DNA from: Spirochaetae bacterium HGW-Spirochaetae-2
Lineage (GTDB): Bacteria > Spirochaetota > Spirochaetia > Sphaerochaetales > Sphaerochaetaceae
DNA length: 64,000 nt
Reading direction: 5' to 3'
NCBI GenBank assembly: GCA_002839355.1
Contig: PGXW01000013.1
Span: 124,001-188,000, forward strand
The notes beneath the pieces were generated by a model, which worked only from the letters and a program-made list of their open reading frames with translations, was not told the origin of the DNA and made no database searches. Every line of letters begins with the position of its first letter. Position 1 is the stretch's first letter. A program made the translations under genes and the position numbers. Shown in pieces: positions 33,289-42,004 of this stretch.

Positions 33289-34452
33289 ATGAAAAGGATC
33301 GCTGTGTTCTTGTTGATAGCGTTTCTTGCGTGCCAATTCGTGTTCGCCGGCGGAAGCACGGAAAGAAAAAGCGGCGAAAAAGAGATCATCATAGGGGTTT
33401 TCGAGCCACAAACGGGAGAAAATGGTGGCGGTGGATATCAGGAAGTCTTGGGTATGCGCTATGCCAACAAGGTCTACCCTACTGTCCAAATCAATGGGGA
33501 GACCTATAAGGTCAGGCTCATAGAGGCTGACAACAAGTCCGACAAGACCGAAGCGGTTACCGCTGCACAAAGTCTTATCAGCAGTGGGGCCTCGGTCATT
33601 CTCGGGTCGTACGGTTCGGGTGTTTCGATTGCGGCCGGGGATATTTTCCTGGACAATGAAGTTCCTGCAATCGGCGCATCATGCACAAACCCACAGGTGA
33701 CGTTTGGTAACGACTATTACTTCCGGGTATGTTTCCTCGATCCGTTCCAAGGGACAGTCATGGCCAACTTCGCTTGGCAAGACGGAGCCAAAAAGGCCGC
33801 TGTCATTACCCAACTCGGTGACGACTATTCCTCGGGTCTAGGAAACTTCTTCAAGCGGGCCTTCGTCGATTTGGGTGGAAAAGTGGTCAGCGAACAGCAG
33901 TTCCAGACCAACACCACGGATTTCAAATCGATCCTGACGAACATCAAGGCAACCAATCCCGATGTCATCTTCGCCCCATCTTCGATAGCAACCGCTCCTC
34001 TGATCATAAAGCAGGCCCGTGAACTCGGCATCACTGCCAAAATCATGGCCGGAGACACTTGGGAAAATTCATCCATCATCGAGAACGCGGGCTCCAGTGC
34101 CGAGGGCGTTGTTCTCTCCACCTTCTTTGACGATGCCGACCCTGCGACCGATGAAGCGGCCAAATTCATCAAGGGATTCAAGCCATACCTCGTCCAAAAC
34201 AATCAGCCGGAGATCATTCCAGCGGTCTCAGCCCTTGGATACGATGCCTATCTCGTTGCACTCAAGGCAATCGAAGCAGCCAATTCCACGAAGGGGCCTG
34301 CGATTCGCGACGCTTTGGTCAATGTTTCTGTCGAGGGAGTAACCGGTAAGATCGTTTTCGATAAGAATGGCGATGCCGACAAGGACCTTGCCTTTATCAA
34401 GGTCATCGAGAACGGACAGTTCAAATTCCTGAAGACGGTCAGTGTTCTCTGA
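33289..34452 (+). CDS. livK: Branched-chain amino acid ABC transporter, substrate-binding protein
   Basis: 387 residues of the Leu/Ile/Val-binding family. A signal peptide (MKRIAVFLLIAFLACQFVFA) exports it; FLAC could serve as a loose spirochaetal lipobox, or the signal may be cut after VFA. The ligand-binding pattern is typical: EIIIGVFEPQTGENG, GASVILGSYGSGVSIAAG, QLGDDYSSGLGNFF and the C-terminal VSVEGVTGKIVFDKNGDADKDL. It captures branched-chain or related amino acids in the periplasm. First gene of a five-gene operon with its own promoter; 78 bases separate it from livH, room for processing that would raise binding-protein levels. Confidence 0.93.
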   Translation: MKRIAVFLLIAFLACQFVFAGGSTERKSGEKEIIIGVFEPQTGENGGGGYQEVLGMRYANKVYPTVQINGETYKVRLIEADNKSDKTEAVTAAQSLISSGASVILGSYGSGVSIAAGDIFLDNEVPAIGASCTNPQVTFGNDYYFRVCFLDPFQGTVMANFAWQDGAKKAAVITQLGDDYSSGLGNFFKRAFVDLGGKVVSEQQFQTNTTDFKSILTNIKATNPDVIFAPSSIATAPLIIKQARELGITAKIMAGDTWENSSIIENAGSSAEGVVLSTFFDDADPATDEAAKFIKGFKPYLVQNNQPEIIPAVSALGYDAYLVALKAIEAANSTKGPAIRDALVNVSVEGVTGKIVFDKNGDADKDLAFIKVIENGQFKFLKTVSVL

Positions 34453-34530
34453 TTTGGATATACAAATTTCACCGGGACGGTCGATCCGTCCCGGTGAGCC
34501 GATTCTTGTACTTCTCACGAAGGAGACTGC

Positions 34531-35412
34531 ATGAGCATCACGACCATCTTGCAGCATAGTCTGACAGGCATATCGCTTGGTGGAGCCTATGGTTTGATCG
34601 CCATTGGCTATACGCTGGTATACGGTATCCTCAGGCTGATCAATTTTGCACACGGGGATATTTTCATGATGGCCGGGTACTTCATGATATTCTCCCTAGC
34701 CAGTTTTCCGTGGCCTATAGCCATTGGCATCACACTGTTGATAACGGTGTTGATGGGAATAGCCATAGAGCGGGTTGCCTACAAACCGTTGCGTTCATCT
34801 CCACGGATGTCGATCATGATCAGTGCGATCGGGGTCTCGTACCTGTTGCAGAATCTCGCCACCTATCTGTTCACGGCGATTCCACGGGGGTATCCCGAGA
34901 TTCCGCTGCTCAAACGGATTTTCCGGGTTGGGGAATTGAGCGCATCGCTCGTGACCTTGCTGACGCCTGTCCTCACAATCGTACTGGTGGCACTACTCAT
35001 GATACTGGTCAACAAGACGAAGACCGGTATGGCCATGCGGGCGGCAAGCAAGGATTTCGAGACCGCCAAACTCATGGGTATCAATATCAACCGGGTCATA
35101 ACCGTGACCTTTGCGATCGGTTCGCTGCTTGCGGGGATCGGATCGATCCTCTACTTCACCGACCGGATGTCGGTGACCCCGTTCTCAGGAACCTTGCCCG
35201 GCTTGAAATGTTTCGTCGCCGCGGTTTTCGGTGGAATCGGCAATATCCCCGGGGCTGTCATAGGTGGATTCTTTATCGGTATCGTCGAGACGCTCCTGGT
35301 GGCCTTGGGATATTCGACCTTTTCGGATGCGTTCACGTTTGTCCTCCTTATCGTGATGCTCCTGGTCAAACCTACCGGCTTGTTTGGCGAAAAAACCATG
35401 GAGAAGGTATAG
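34531..35412 (+). CDS. livH: Branched-chain amino acid ABC transporter, permease LivH
   Basis: 293 residues, about eight membrane helices. The start GISLGGAYGLIAIGYTLVYGILRLINFAHGD is the LivH signature, and GGIGNIPGAVIGGFFIGIVE near residue 240 is the conserved loop that meets the ATPases. Pairs with LivM in the inner membrane. AAGGAGA precedes the ATG; only 3 bases separate its stop from livM. Confidence 0.95.
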   Translation: MSITTILQHSLTGISLGGAYGLIAIGYTLVYGILRLINFAHGDIFMMAGYFMIFSLASFPWPIAIGITLLITVLMGIAIERVAYKPLRSSPRMSIMISAIGVSYLLQNLATYLFTAIPRGYPEIPLLKRIFRVGELSASLVTLLTPVLTIVLVALLMILVNKTKTGMAMRAASKDFETAKLMGININRVITVTFAIGSLLAGIGSILYFTDRMSVTPFSGTLPGLKCFVAAVFGGIGNIPGAVIGGFFIGIVETLLVALGYSTFSDAFTFVLLIVMLLVKPTGLFGEKTMEKV

Positions 35413-35415
35413 CGT

Positions 35416-36552
35416 ATGCGTAGAAGCCGAAACACTGTTTTGAGTGTCATTTCCGCCGGGGTGTTCCTGGCAATCCTGTACATGCTCAATATGAATCGGG
35501 CAGGGAACGGCATGCTGATATCGATCATGCAGAAAAGTGCGATATTCGCCCTGGTGGCCGTCTCCATGAACCTATTGAATGGTTTTACCGGGCTGTTCAG
35601 CCTTGGGCAAGCTGGATTCATGTCCATCGGAGCCTATACGACGGCTATCCTGTTGATTCCCGTGCAAAGCCTCGATGGTGTGTATTACATGAACGGTATA
35701 AATCCGGGTATTCGGGCACTGAAGGTATTCCTCAGTGCGTTGCCACCATGGTTCCAAAGTGTCTATCCCTTCATGGCGTTGATCGTGGGAGCCCTGTTCG
35801 CGGCTGTCATTGCCTCCATAGTCGGCGTTGCGGTTCTTCGATTGAAGAGCGACTATCTGGCGATTGCCACACTGGGACTCTCGGAGATTATCCGGGCGTT
35901 GTTCTCGTCTCCGCAACTCGACGGTATAACCAACGGATCCTATGGACTGAACAAGATTCCGGCGTTCCCCAAGATGTTCGGTGGTTTGGTTCCTCCGATA
36001 ATAACACCGTTCATCGTCTCGGCTGTATGCATCACCTTGATAGTCCTGCTCATACGGTCATCGTACGGAAGGGCTTTCATGGCAATCCGCGAGGATGAGA
36101 TCGCCGCCGAGGCGATGGGTATCAGCCTGTTCAAACACAAGTCGATGAGTTTCATCATCAGTTCGTTCTTCTCCGCCCTGGCCGGCGGCATGTTGGCCAT
36201 GTACATGCGTTCGATCGAGGCGAAGACCTTTTCCATCACATTGACCTACGATATCCTGCTCATTGTAGTGATCGGGGGTATCGGAAGTGTTACTGGCAGC
36301 GTGTTGGGGGCTTTTCTGGTGACGGCTTCCAAGGAATGGTGGCTGCGGTTCTTCGACCAGCCGCTGGAACTCTTCGGATGGGATGTCCCATTGTTCAGGA
36401 CCGGTTTTCGGATGGTGATCTTCTCGATCCTGCTCATGGTGGTGGTGCTTATCTACCGCCGTGGACTCATGGGGACCAACGAGTTCAGTTGGGATCGGAT
36501 CTTCGGACGATTCAAGTGGAAACGTAGGAAGGTGCAGGGAGGTGGGTCATGA
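35416..36552 (+). CDS. livM: Branched-chain amino acid ABC transporter, permease LivM
   Basis: 378 residues with around ten membrane helices. MNLLNGFTGLFSLGQAGFMSIGAYT and the cytoplasmic loop AIREDEIAAEAMGISLFKHK (which couples to the ATPase) mark it as LivM, as does GGIGSVTGSVLGAF. The C-terminus is a short basic tail (KWKRRKVQ). The last four bases overlap livG as ATGA. It is somewhat longer than typical LivM because of a 40-residue insert around residues 75-115. Confidence 0.94.
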   Translation: MRRSRNTVLSVISAGVFLAILYMLNMNRAGNGMLISIMQKSAIFALVAVSMNLLNGFTGLFSLGQAGFMSIGAYTTAILLIPVQSLDGVYYMNGINPGIRALKVFLSALPPWFQSVYPFMALIVGALFAAVIASIVGVAVLRLKSDYLAIATLGLSEIIRALFSSPQLDGITNGSYGLNKIPAFPKMFGGLVPPIITPFIVSAVCITLIVLLIRSSYGRAFMAIREDEIAAEAMGISLFKHKSMSFIISSFFSALAGGMLAMYMRSIEAKTFSITLTYDILLIVVIGGIGSVTGSVLGAFLVTASKEWWLRFFDQPLELFGWDVPLFRTGFRMVIFSILLMVVVLIYRRGLMGTNEFSWDRIFGRFKWKRRKVQGGGS

Positions 36553-37388
36553 ACGGGATCGTATTGAAGACCGAACACCTCACCATGCAATTCGGGGGAG
36601 TTGTCGCTGTCGATGACTTGAATATAGAGATTCCGCAAGGGCATATCACCGCGTTGATCGGCCCGAACGGTGCAGGAAAGACCACCGCGTTCAACGTCAT
36701 TACCGGCGGCTATATGCCGACAAACGGTAGGGTGGTGTTCCATGACAAGGTGATTGGAGAGAACCATCCCCGTTCGAAGATGAAGAAGATCTACAACGGC
36801 AGCGATCGGACGACGTTCCACCACCAGGTGGTCAACACCCCGGACAAGATCACCCGGTTAGGTATGGCGCGAACCTTCCAGAATATCAGGTTGTTCAAGG
36901 AACTGTCGGTATTCGAGAATGTCTTGATCGCAAAACACTGTAGGATCAAAGCCGGTATGCTTAGTGCTACTTTCAGGCTGAACCACGTCGAGGAGCGGAC
37001 CATGCGTGAGCAAACGCAGGAATTGCTCAAGACGGTCGGATTGGCTGATTTGGCTCGGGAAAAGGCATCCTCCTTGCCCTACGGCAAACAACGGAGGTTG
37101 GAGATTGCCCGGGCATTGGCCACCTCGCCTTCCTTGCTCCTGCTGGACGAGCCGGCGGCAGGCATGAACCCGAAGGAGACCGAGGAGCTTGCCCAATTCA
37201 TCATAGATATCAAGGATTCGTTCAACTTGACCGTGTTCCTCATCGAGCACCATATGAACCTGGTCATGGACATTTCGGATAAGATATATGTGTTGGATTA
37301 TGGCAAGACCATTGCCATGGGAACACCGAAAGAAGTGCAGAACGACCCGGCTGTGATCCGTGCCTACCTGGGGGTTGAAGACGAATGA
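36549..37388 (+). CDS. livG: Branched-chain amino acid ABC transporter, ATPase LivG
   Basis: 279 residues. Walker A GPNGAGKTT, the LivG-specific RTFQNIRLFKELSVFENV Q-loop region, signature LPYGKQRRLEIARAL (with PYG in place of SGG, usual for LivG) and Walker B LLLLDEPAAGMNPKE. It hydrolyses ATP to drive import. It overlaps both neighbours by 4 bases, so LivM, LivG and LivF are translationally coupled. The insert at residues 55-95 (KMKKIYNGSDRTTFHH region) is normal for LivG. Confidence 0.95.
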   Translation: MNGIVLKTEHLTMQFGGVVAVDDLNIEIPQGHITALIGPNGAGKTTAFNVITGGYMPTNGRVVFHDKVIGENHPRSKMKKIYNGSDRTTFHHQVVNTPDKITRLGMARTFQNIRLFKELSVFENVLIAKHCRIKAGMLSATFRLNHVEERTMREQTQELLKTVGLADLAREKASSLPYGKQRRLEIARALATSPSLLLLDEPAAGMNPKETEELAQFIIDIKDSFNLTVFLIEHHMNLVMDISDKIYVLDYGKTIAMGTPKEVQNDPAVIRAYLGVEDE

Positions 37389-38101
37389 GTTTACTGGAAA
37401 TACGTGATCTGAAAGTTTGTTACGGCGGTATCGTCGCACTCAACGGTATCTCCTTCGATGTGGAGGAACATGAGATCGTGACTTTGATCGGTGCCAATGG
37501 TGCCGGGAAGTCCACCACGTTGCGCGCAATCATGGGATTGATTCCGATTGCGGGAGGCACAATCATGTATCGGGGAGAGAAGCTCAACGGTCTCGATACA
37601 CAGAAGATTGTCGGCAAGGGTGTGGTTCTCGTACCCGAGGGCCGCAGGGTGTTCCCCAACCTGACCACCTTGGAGAACCTGCGTTTGGGTGCTTACCTGC
37701 AAAAGGACAAGGCGGTGATCGAAGCCAACTTGGAACGTGTATATGGTCTCTTCCCGAGACTCAAGGAACGGCACTGGCAACATGCCGGTACCTTGTCGGG
37801 TGGTGAACAGCAGATGCTCGCTGTCGGGCGGGCACTTATGGCAGACCCCAAGCTGATCATGATGGACGAGCCTTCACTCGGACTGGCTCCCCTGGTGGTG
37901 AAGGAAATCTTTTCTATCATCAGGAAAGTGAATGAGGCCGGGGTTACTGTCCTGTTGATAGAACAGAACGCGAACGTGGCGCTGAAGACGGCAAACCGGG
38001 GCTATGTGCTCGAAACGGGAACCGTCAGCATGACGGGACCGGGAAGGGCGCTGCTGGAGGACGAACAGATCAGGGTTGCATACTTGGGCAAGACCCGCTA
38101 G
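37385..38101 (+). CDS. livF: Branched-chain amino acid ABC transporter, ATPase LivF
   Basis: 238 residues. Walker A GANGAGKST, LVPEGRRVFPNLTTLENL, signature LSGGEQQMLAVGRAL and Walker B LIMMDEPSLGLAP, all LivF-like. Last gene of the operon. The 32 bases between its stop and the convergent Sua5 gene show no clear terminator, so the transcript may run into the antisense strand. Confidence 0.95.
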   Translation: MSLLEIRDLKVCYGGIVALNGISFDVEEHEIVTLIGANGAGKSTTLRAIMGLIPIAGGTIMYRGEKLNGLDTQKIVGKGVVLVPEGRRVFPNLTTLENLRLGAYLQKDKAVIEANLERVYGLFPRLKERHWQHAGTLSGGEQQMLAVGRALMADPKLIMMDEPSLGLAPLVVKEIFSIIRKVNEAGVTVLLIEQNANVALKTANRGYVLETGTVSMTGPGRALLEDEQIRVAYLGKTR

Positions 38102-38133
38102 AGGCAGCTTCTCCTTGCCCCGTGTCTTTGAAT

Positions 38134-39627
38134 CTATTTCTCAGACGCACCAGAAAAGTTGTTCGCAGCTTTCCGAAGCCTATTGTTCACTGCGATTCCA
38201 ATGCCGGTTTCCGGAAGCAACTTCACCACGATCAATGATAGTGACAGGCTGTCGAGGTTTCTCATTGCCTGGTACAATCGCTTGGCAGCCTCAGTCGGAT
38301 CCGAGGATGGGCTCAGATATTCCACCGGTCCAAGAAAATCTTCTTCACATTTTCCGAAGAGGAGCACCCCTACATCAATTCTTGATGCATAATTGCTCGG
38401 ATTCTCGACGATTCGAAGGGGAGTGGATGTGGCATAGTGGCTTGGCAGCATACCGGGACTCGTCGTAGAGTCCTCGGGATTGTCTTGTCGATCCGACAAC
38501 ACCTTGCCGATACATGCTTCTATCGCTTGCTGGTCTATGCCTCCTGGCCTAAGGATCCTAGGCGTTTCTCCAAGGAATGAAATCACTGTCGATTCGATTC
38601 CCACAATGCACGCACCACCGTCGATAATCGCATCGTATGTTCCCCCCAACTGTTGCTGAACATGTCGTGCGGTTGTCGGGCTCGTGCAACCGAAAAGATT
38701 CGCGCTTGGTGCGGCGATTGGCCTTTCCGATAGGCGGATCAGTTCAAGGGCCAATGGATTGCTGGGCATCCGTATCGCTACCGAAGGACTTCCAGCAGTC
38801 ACTATCGATGGTACCAATGATGATTTGGGGAGCACGATTGTCAACGGTCCAGGCCAAAAGTGGGTTGTCAACGCTTTTGCCTTCTCGGAAAATTCAGTAA
38901 CCAGGGGTAGCATCTGCTTCGTATCCGAAACATGTACGATCAGCGGATCATAGAATGGACGTTTCTTGGCTGTAAAGATTTTTTCCACAGCTGTCGGATT
39001 TGTGGCATCGGCACCGAGCCCATAGACTGTTTCTGTCGGGAGCACAACCAGGGCGCCTTCCCTGATGACCTCTGCTCCAGCACGGATGCCTTCGAGCAGG
39101 TTTTTGTAGGGAGTCGGATGAGACAGTATCCAAGACACCAGATCATTATAGGTGTGGAAACAAAGGGCAAGCATTTCTGGAAGAAAGGTTCCTGTCCCAA
39201 GATCCCTCTGGTCAGAAAAGATTGACACCTTGGTCCCAGCTTGAATGAGAAGCCTGCGCTCGGCAGGAATGCCATGGCGTAGTGAGAACTGCTCGATTTG
39301 CGTGACTGTTGAATATCCATCCAGGGTGGATTTGTCTTTTCCGGTCCTGTGTTCCGAGGTGTTGGAGAGGTCTATCCCGGATTCCAACAAAAGGGTATTC
39401 AAGCGATCGTCAGTGGAAGGTTCCGAAATTCCCGTCTCTTCTACAATCACCAGATGGTGGTGGGTTTTCAATTCAAGCAATGCAGAAACGAAGTCCTTGG
39501 CGAGTCTCCTTTGATCAACCCGTCTATCGGATGCAAAGATTTCTTCAGTAAGGGTTTTCTTTTCGAGAAAGATGACTGGTCTATCGGAATAATCCTTGTC
39601 GTTTCGGGTTCCGTTCTGCAATACCAT
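38134..39627 (-). CDS. Sua5/TsaC-type threonylcarbamoyl-AMP synthase with an extra N-terminal domain
   Basis: 497 residues. Residues about 175-365 are the YrdC domain: LVVLPTETVYGLGADA, KRPFYDPLIVHV, RMPSNPLAL and SANLFGCTSPTTARHV, which bind Thr, bicarbonate and ATP to make threonylcarbamoyl-AMP for tRNA t6A37. A linker with PGMLPSHYATSTPL and a Sua5 domain follow, so this is the long Sua5 form. The first 170 residues are extra; they contain HHHLVIVEETGIS and AERRLLIQAGTKVSIFSDQRD, faintly like a worn HAD phosphatase. The start is firm: AGGAG lies 7 bases before the ATG at 39627. The PHP phosphatase lies upstream in the same direction. Confidence 0.85.
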   Translation of the reverse strand: MVLQNGTRNDKDYSDRPVIFLEKKTLTEEIFASDRRVDQRRLAKDFVSALLELKTHHHLVIVEETGISEPSTDDRLNTLLLESGIDLSNTSEHRTGKDKSTLDGYSTVTQIEQFSLRHGIPAERRLLIQAGTKVSIFSDQRDLGTGTFLPEMLALCFHTYNDLVSWILSHPTPYKNLLEGIRAGAEVIREGALVVLPTETVYGLGADATNPTAVEKIFTAKKRPFYDPLIVHVSDTKQMLPLVTEFSEKAKALTTHFWPGPLTIVLPKSSLVPSIVTAGSPSVAIRMPSNPLALELIRLSERPIAAPSANLFGCTSPTTARHVQQQLGGTYDAIIDGGACIVGIESTVISFLGETPRILRPGGIDQQAIEACIGKVLSDRQDNPEDSTTSPGMLPSHYATSTPLRIVENPSNYASRIDVGVLLFGKCEEDFLGPVEYLSPSSDPTEAAKRLYQAMRNLDSLSLSLIVVKLLPETGIGIAVNNRLRKAANNFSGASEK

Positions 39628-39706
39628 CGATAAACTCCTCTATGTGCATGTTCTGAAACAGGTTGCGGTCAATCCAACGCATTATATACGTAATAGGGAA
39701 ACCCTA

Positions 39707-40594
39707 TCAATATAAGGGCTCTATGCAAGTGGACGACAGAAGAGGCTGCGATAGGGATAGGACGGTGGTATCGGCGTTGCGTCCGACACTCCATCCATAC
39801 GGACGGATACCCAGTTTGGAGGTGAATTCGAATGCGCCGGTATTTCGAAGGTCCAAATCCTGCGGCCTGTGCGCATCGCTATTCAAAATCACCTTCACCG
39901 GATATTCAGTTGCAAGTTTCCAGAAGTTTTCCAACGGATACTGAAGCCTTCTCCCACTCTGCGTATCAATCTGTGGCTTTCGGAATCCATATCCGTTGAT
40001 TTCAAGTGGCATGTCGAATTCAGCCGCACACGAGAGTATCCGTCGGGCGCTGTGCTCGGCATCCTTGTCCCATTCTGTGTAGAACATGCCGAATAGGTCG
40101 GGATGCACGCCGAACAGGAACAATCCGCTTTTCAATCCATCCACATAGGCATCGGTATACATATCCAACCATTTCTTTTGCGAAGGCAGATTCTTGATAT
40201 AGGTCTCCTTACCATCGGGTCCCACCAGGTAATGGACTCCAAAGCAGAGGTAGTCGACTTTTTTCGTATCGACCAGATGTTCGGTATACCACTGGATGTA
40301 CCGTGCGTCGTAATCGCATTCGAATCCGCAAAGGATATGCAGATCGTTGTTCAATGCTTGCAATGTCCGGCATTCCTGCAGATAGGGGTCCATCTGGGTA
40401 AACGTCATGCGGGAATTCTTCCAACGTCCGTCGGGAACGGGACAATGTTCGCTGAAACCAAGCACAGATATTCCTGTGTTGCGGGCCGATGTAACATACT
40501 CGGACAATTGGCCGGTTCCATGTCCGCAATACCATGAATGTGTATGAAGATTCACTAGCTCAGGTGCAAAATGTGAAGTTGCTGTGTTAACCAT
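39707..40594 (-). CDS. PHP-domain phosphatase, histidinol-phosphatase (HisK) family
   Basis: 295 residues. The PHP metal sites are visible: LHTHSWYCGHGTG near residue 16, GFSEH, CGFECDYD, FGVHYL, FGVHPDLF and LNSDAHRP. This pattern matches the trinuclear-metal HisK group that removes phosphate from L-histidinol phosphate; other PHP enzymes of this family act on other small phosphates, and no his operon is near. It begins MVNTATSHFAPELVNLHTHS. On the same strand as the Sua5 gene 79 bases downstream. Confidence 0.85.
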   Translation of the reverse strand: MVNTATSHFAPELVNLHTHSWYCGHGTGQLSEYVTSARNTGISVLGFSEHCPVPDGRWKNSRMTFTQMDPYLQECRTLQALNNDLHILCGFECDYDARYIQWYTEHLVDTKKVDYLCFGVHYLVGPDGKETYIKNLPSQKKWLDMYTDAYVDGLKSGLFLFGVHPDLFGMFYTEWDKDAEHSARRILSCAAEFDMPLEINGYGFRKPQIDTQSGRRLQYPLENFWKLATEYPVKVILNSDAHRPQDLDLRNTGAFEFTSKLGIRPYGWSVGRNADTTVLSLSQPLLSSTCIEPLY

Positions 40595-40696
40595 GGATGT
40601 ATCATCTCAAATTCCGGAGAAAAGGTAAACAATCGGAACTGTCGTTTCCTAACGGAGCCAGCGGAAAGGAATTTGATGGTAGCCAGGGAATTGAAG

Positions 40697-40723
40697 AAGG
40701 TCGGACACAACAAGTCCGGCCTT
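40697..40723 (+). other. Orphan 10-bp hairpin between divergent genes
   Basis: AAGGTCGGAC (40697-40706), loop ACAACAA, GTCCGGCCTT (40714-40723), with one G-U pair, then ATTTC. It lies between the PHP phosphatase and the aldo/keto reductase, upstream of the latter's promoter, so it is not the end of a known gene. It may close a short plus-strand RNA or be a protein-binding site. Confidence 0.45.
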
Positions 40724-40732
40724 ATTTCACAA

Positions 40733-40762
40733 TTGGCCGTTTCTCTGTTTTTCAACTATACT
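40733..40762 (+). promoter_or_regulatory. Promoter of the aldo/keto reductase gene
   Basis: TTGGCC (40733-40738), 18-base spacer, TATACT (40757-40762); the ATG is at 40791 with AGGAGG before it. Confidence 0.6.
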
Positions 40763-40790
40763 GTAACCATATCCAGAATAGGAGGAATCG

Positions 40791-41618
40791 ATGATCCAGA
40801 ATTTGCAAGATACAATTATGCTAAACAATGGTGTGGCCATGCCCGGGCTTGGCTTGGGTGTTTTCAAGGTAGGCGACGGTTCACCTGTGGTGAGTGCGGT
40901 GAAATCGGCGTTGCGTGCCGGATACCGGAGCATAGACACCGCGGCGGTGTACGGAAACGAGGAAGGCGTTGGTCAAGCGATCAAGGAGAGTGGTCTCGAT
41001 CGGGAAAAGCTGTTCATTACCTCCAAGGTATGGAATGCCGACCAAGGCTATGAAACCACCTTGCAGGCATACGAAACAAGCCTGAAAAAATTGGGACTCG
41101 AATATCTCGACCTGTATCTCATCCATTGGCCGGTGAAGGGAAAATACCTGGATACCTGGCGGGCTATGACCGAACTTTACAAACAAGGAAAGGTACGTGC
41201 GATTGGAGTGAGCAATTTCCAGATCCATCATTTGAAGGATATTCTCGATGCAAGCGATGTTGTTCCTGCGGTAAACCAAATCGAGTTGCATCCCTTGTTG
41301 AACCAGAAGGATATCCGCGATTTCTGCCAGTTGAACAATATTGTCGTGGAGGCTTGGAGTCCGTTGATGAAAGGGAATCTCGATCTTCCCATCCTTTTGG
41401 ACCTGGCTAAGAAATACCAGAAGAGCCCTGCCCAGATCGTCCTTCGCTGGCATATCCAGCATGGGGTTGTGGTCATACCCAAATCGGTCCATGACCATCG
41501 GATCCGGGAAAATGCGATGGTCTTCGATTTCTCATTGAGTGCCGATGAGATAAACCTAATCGATACCCTGCATACAGGAAAGCGGTTCGGACCGGATCCG
41601 GACAATTTCGATTTCTAG
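40791..41618 (+). CDS. Aldo/keto reductase (AKR5-like)
   Basis: 275 residues, the normal size for 2,5-diketo-gluconate-reductase-like enzymes. The catalytic tetrad is visible: Asp in RSIDTAAVYGNE, Tyr in the same segment, Lys in FITSKVWN, His in YLIHWPVKG. NADPH binding is shown by GVSNF and VIPKSV. It reduces small aldehydes or ketones in the cytoplasm; the true substrate cannot be told. AGGAGG precedes the ATG, and a short hairpin follows. Monocistronic. Confidence 0.93.
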   Translation: MIQNLQDTIMLNNGVAMPGLGLGVFKVGDGSPVVSAVKSALRAGYRSIDTAAVYGNEEGVGQAIKESGLDREKLFITSKVWNADQGYETTLQAYETSLKKLGLEYLDLYLIHWPVKGKYLDTWRAMTELYKQGKVRAIGVSNFQIHHLKDILDASDVVPAVNQIELHPLLNQKDIRDFCQLNNIVVEAWSPLMKGNLDLPILLDLAKKYQKSPAQIVLRWHIQHGVVVIPKSVHDHRIRENAMVFDFSLSADEINLIDTLHTGKRFGPDPDNFDF

Positions 41619-41636
41619 AAGATGCGTCTCTTATGA

Positions 41637-41658
41637 GGGGCTGCCAGCGGGTAGCCCC
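41637..41658 (+). terminator. Weak terminator of the aldo/keto reductase gene
   Basis: GGGGCT (41637-41642) pairs with AGCCCC (41653-41658) and is followed by TTGTTAT. The T tract is poor. Confidence 0.5.
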
Positions 41659-41661
41659 TTG

Positions 41662-41913
41662 TTATGATGTTCCATTTTCAGGATGCTTGTCTTTCCACCG
41701 TTTCAGGAACACCTGGTAGGCATAGACATGGCCTTGGATCTCGGCGTTCTTGATTTCACCCCTTCCGACCCAATCCTGGCCTTGGTAGACCAACAGATGG
41801 TGCAGTTCTTGCTCAATATCCCGGATATCGAACTTGGGACTCTTGGAGCGCAAGGCAAGATGGTCGAGCATAAGCTCGAATTCCGAATCAAGTGTATGCT
41901 GTTCTATAGACAT
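41662..41913 (-). CDS. Small conserved-looking protein of unknown function
   Basis: 83 residues, acidic at the start and basic at the end, no membrane segment and no cysteine. It is rich in aromatic residues toward the C-terminus (HVYAYQVFLKRWKDKH). AGGGG lies 9 bases before the ATG. It lies 91 bases downstream of the polyprenyl synthase gene on the same strand and may share its transcript, placing it at the edge of the electron-transfer locus. No function can be given. Confidence 0.6.
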   Translation of the reverse strand: MSIEQHTLDSEFELMLDHLALRSKSPKFDIRDIEQELHHLLVYQGQDWVGRGEIKNAEIQGHVYAYQVFLKRWKDKHPENGTS

Positions 41914-42004
41914 TCAGGTACCCCTAGGTGGTTTTCCCAGACGAAGGGAGTGCAAGAGAACGGAATCCCTTGGGTCGAGCATGTACCTAGGGCTCCGATA
42001 TCGT

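Noticed and set aside
33106-33570. N-terminal extension of the ClC channel by 155 residues
   Set aside because: It would run through the livK promoter and start codon. The homologous region begins at MRKIKPEA with a ribosome site before 33105.
38134-38640. Low-molecular-weight phosphatase or arsenate reductase fused to Sua5
   Set aside because: There is no CX5R motif anywhere in the protein; the C-terminal part fits the normal Sua5 domain.
41915-42000. Inverted CCCTAGG/CCTAGGG pair between the small protein and polyprenyl synthase genes
   Set aside because: Arms are only 7 bases and over 60 bases apart, with no T tract; chance is likely.
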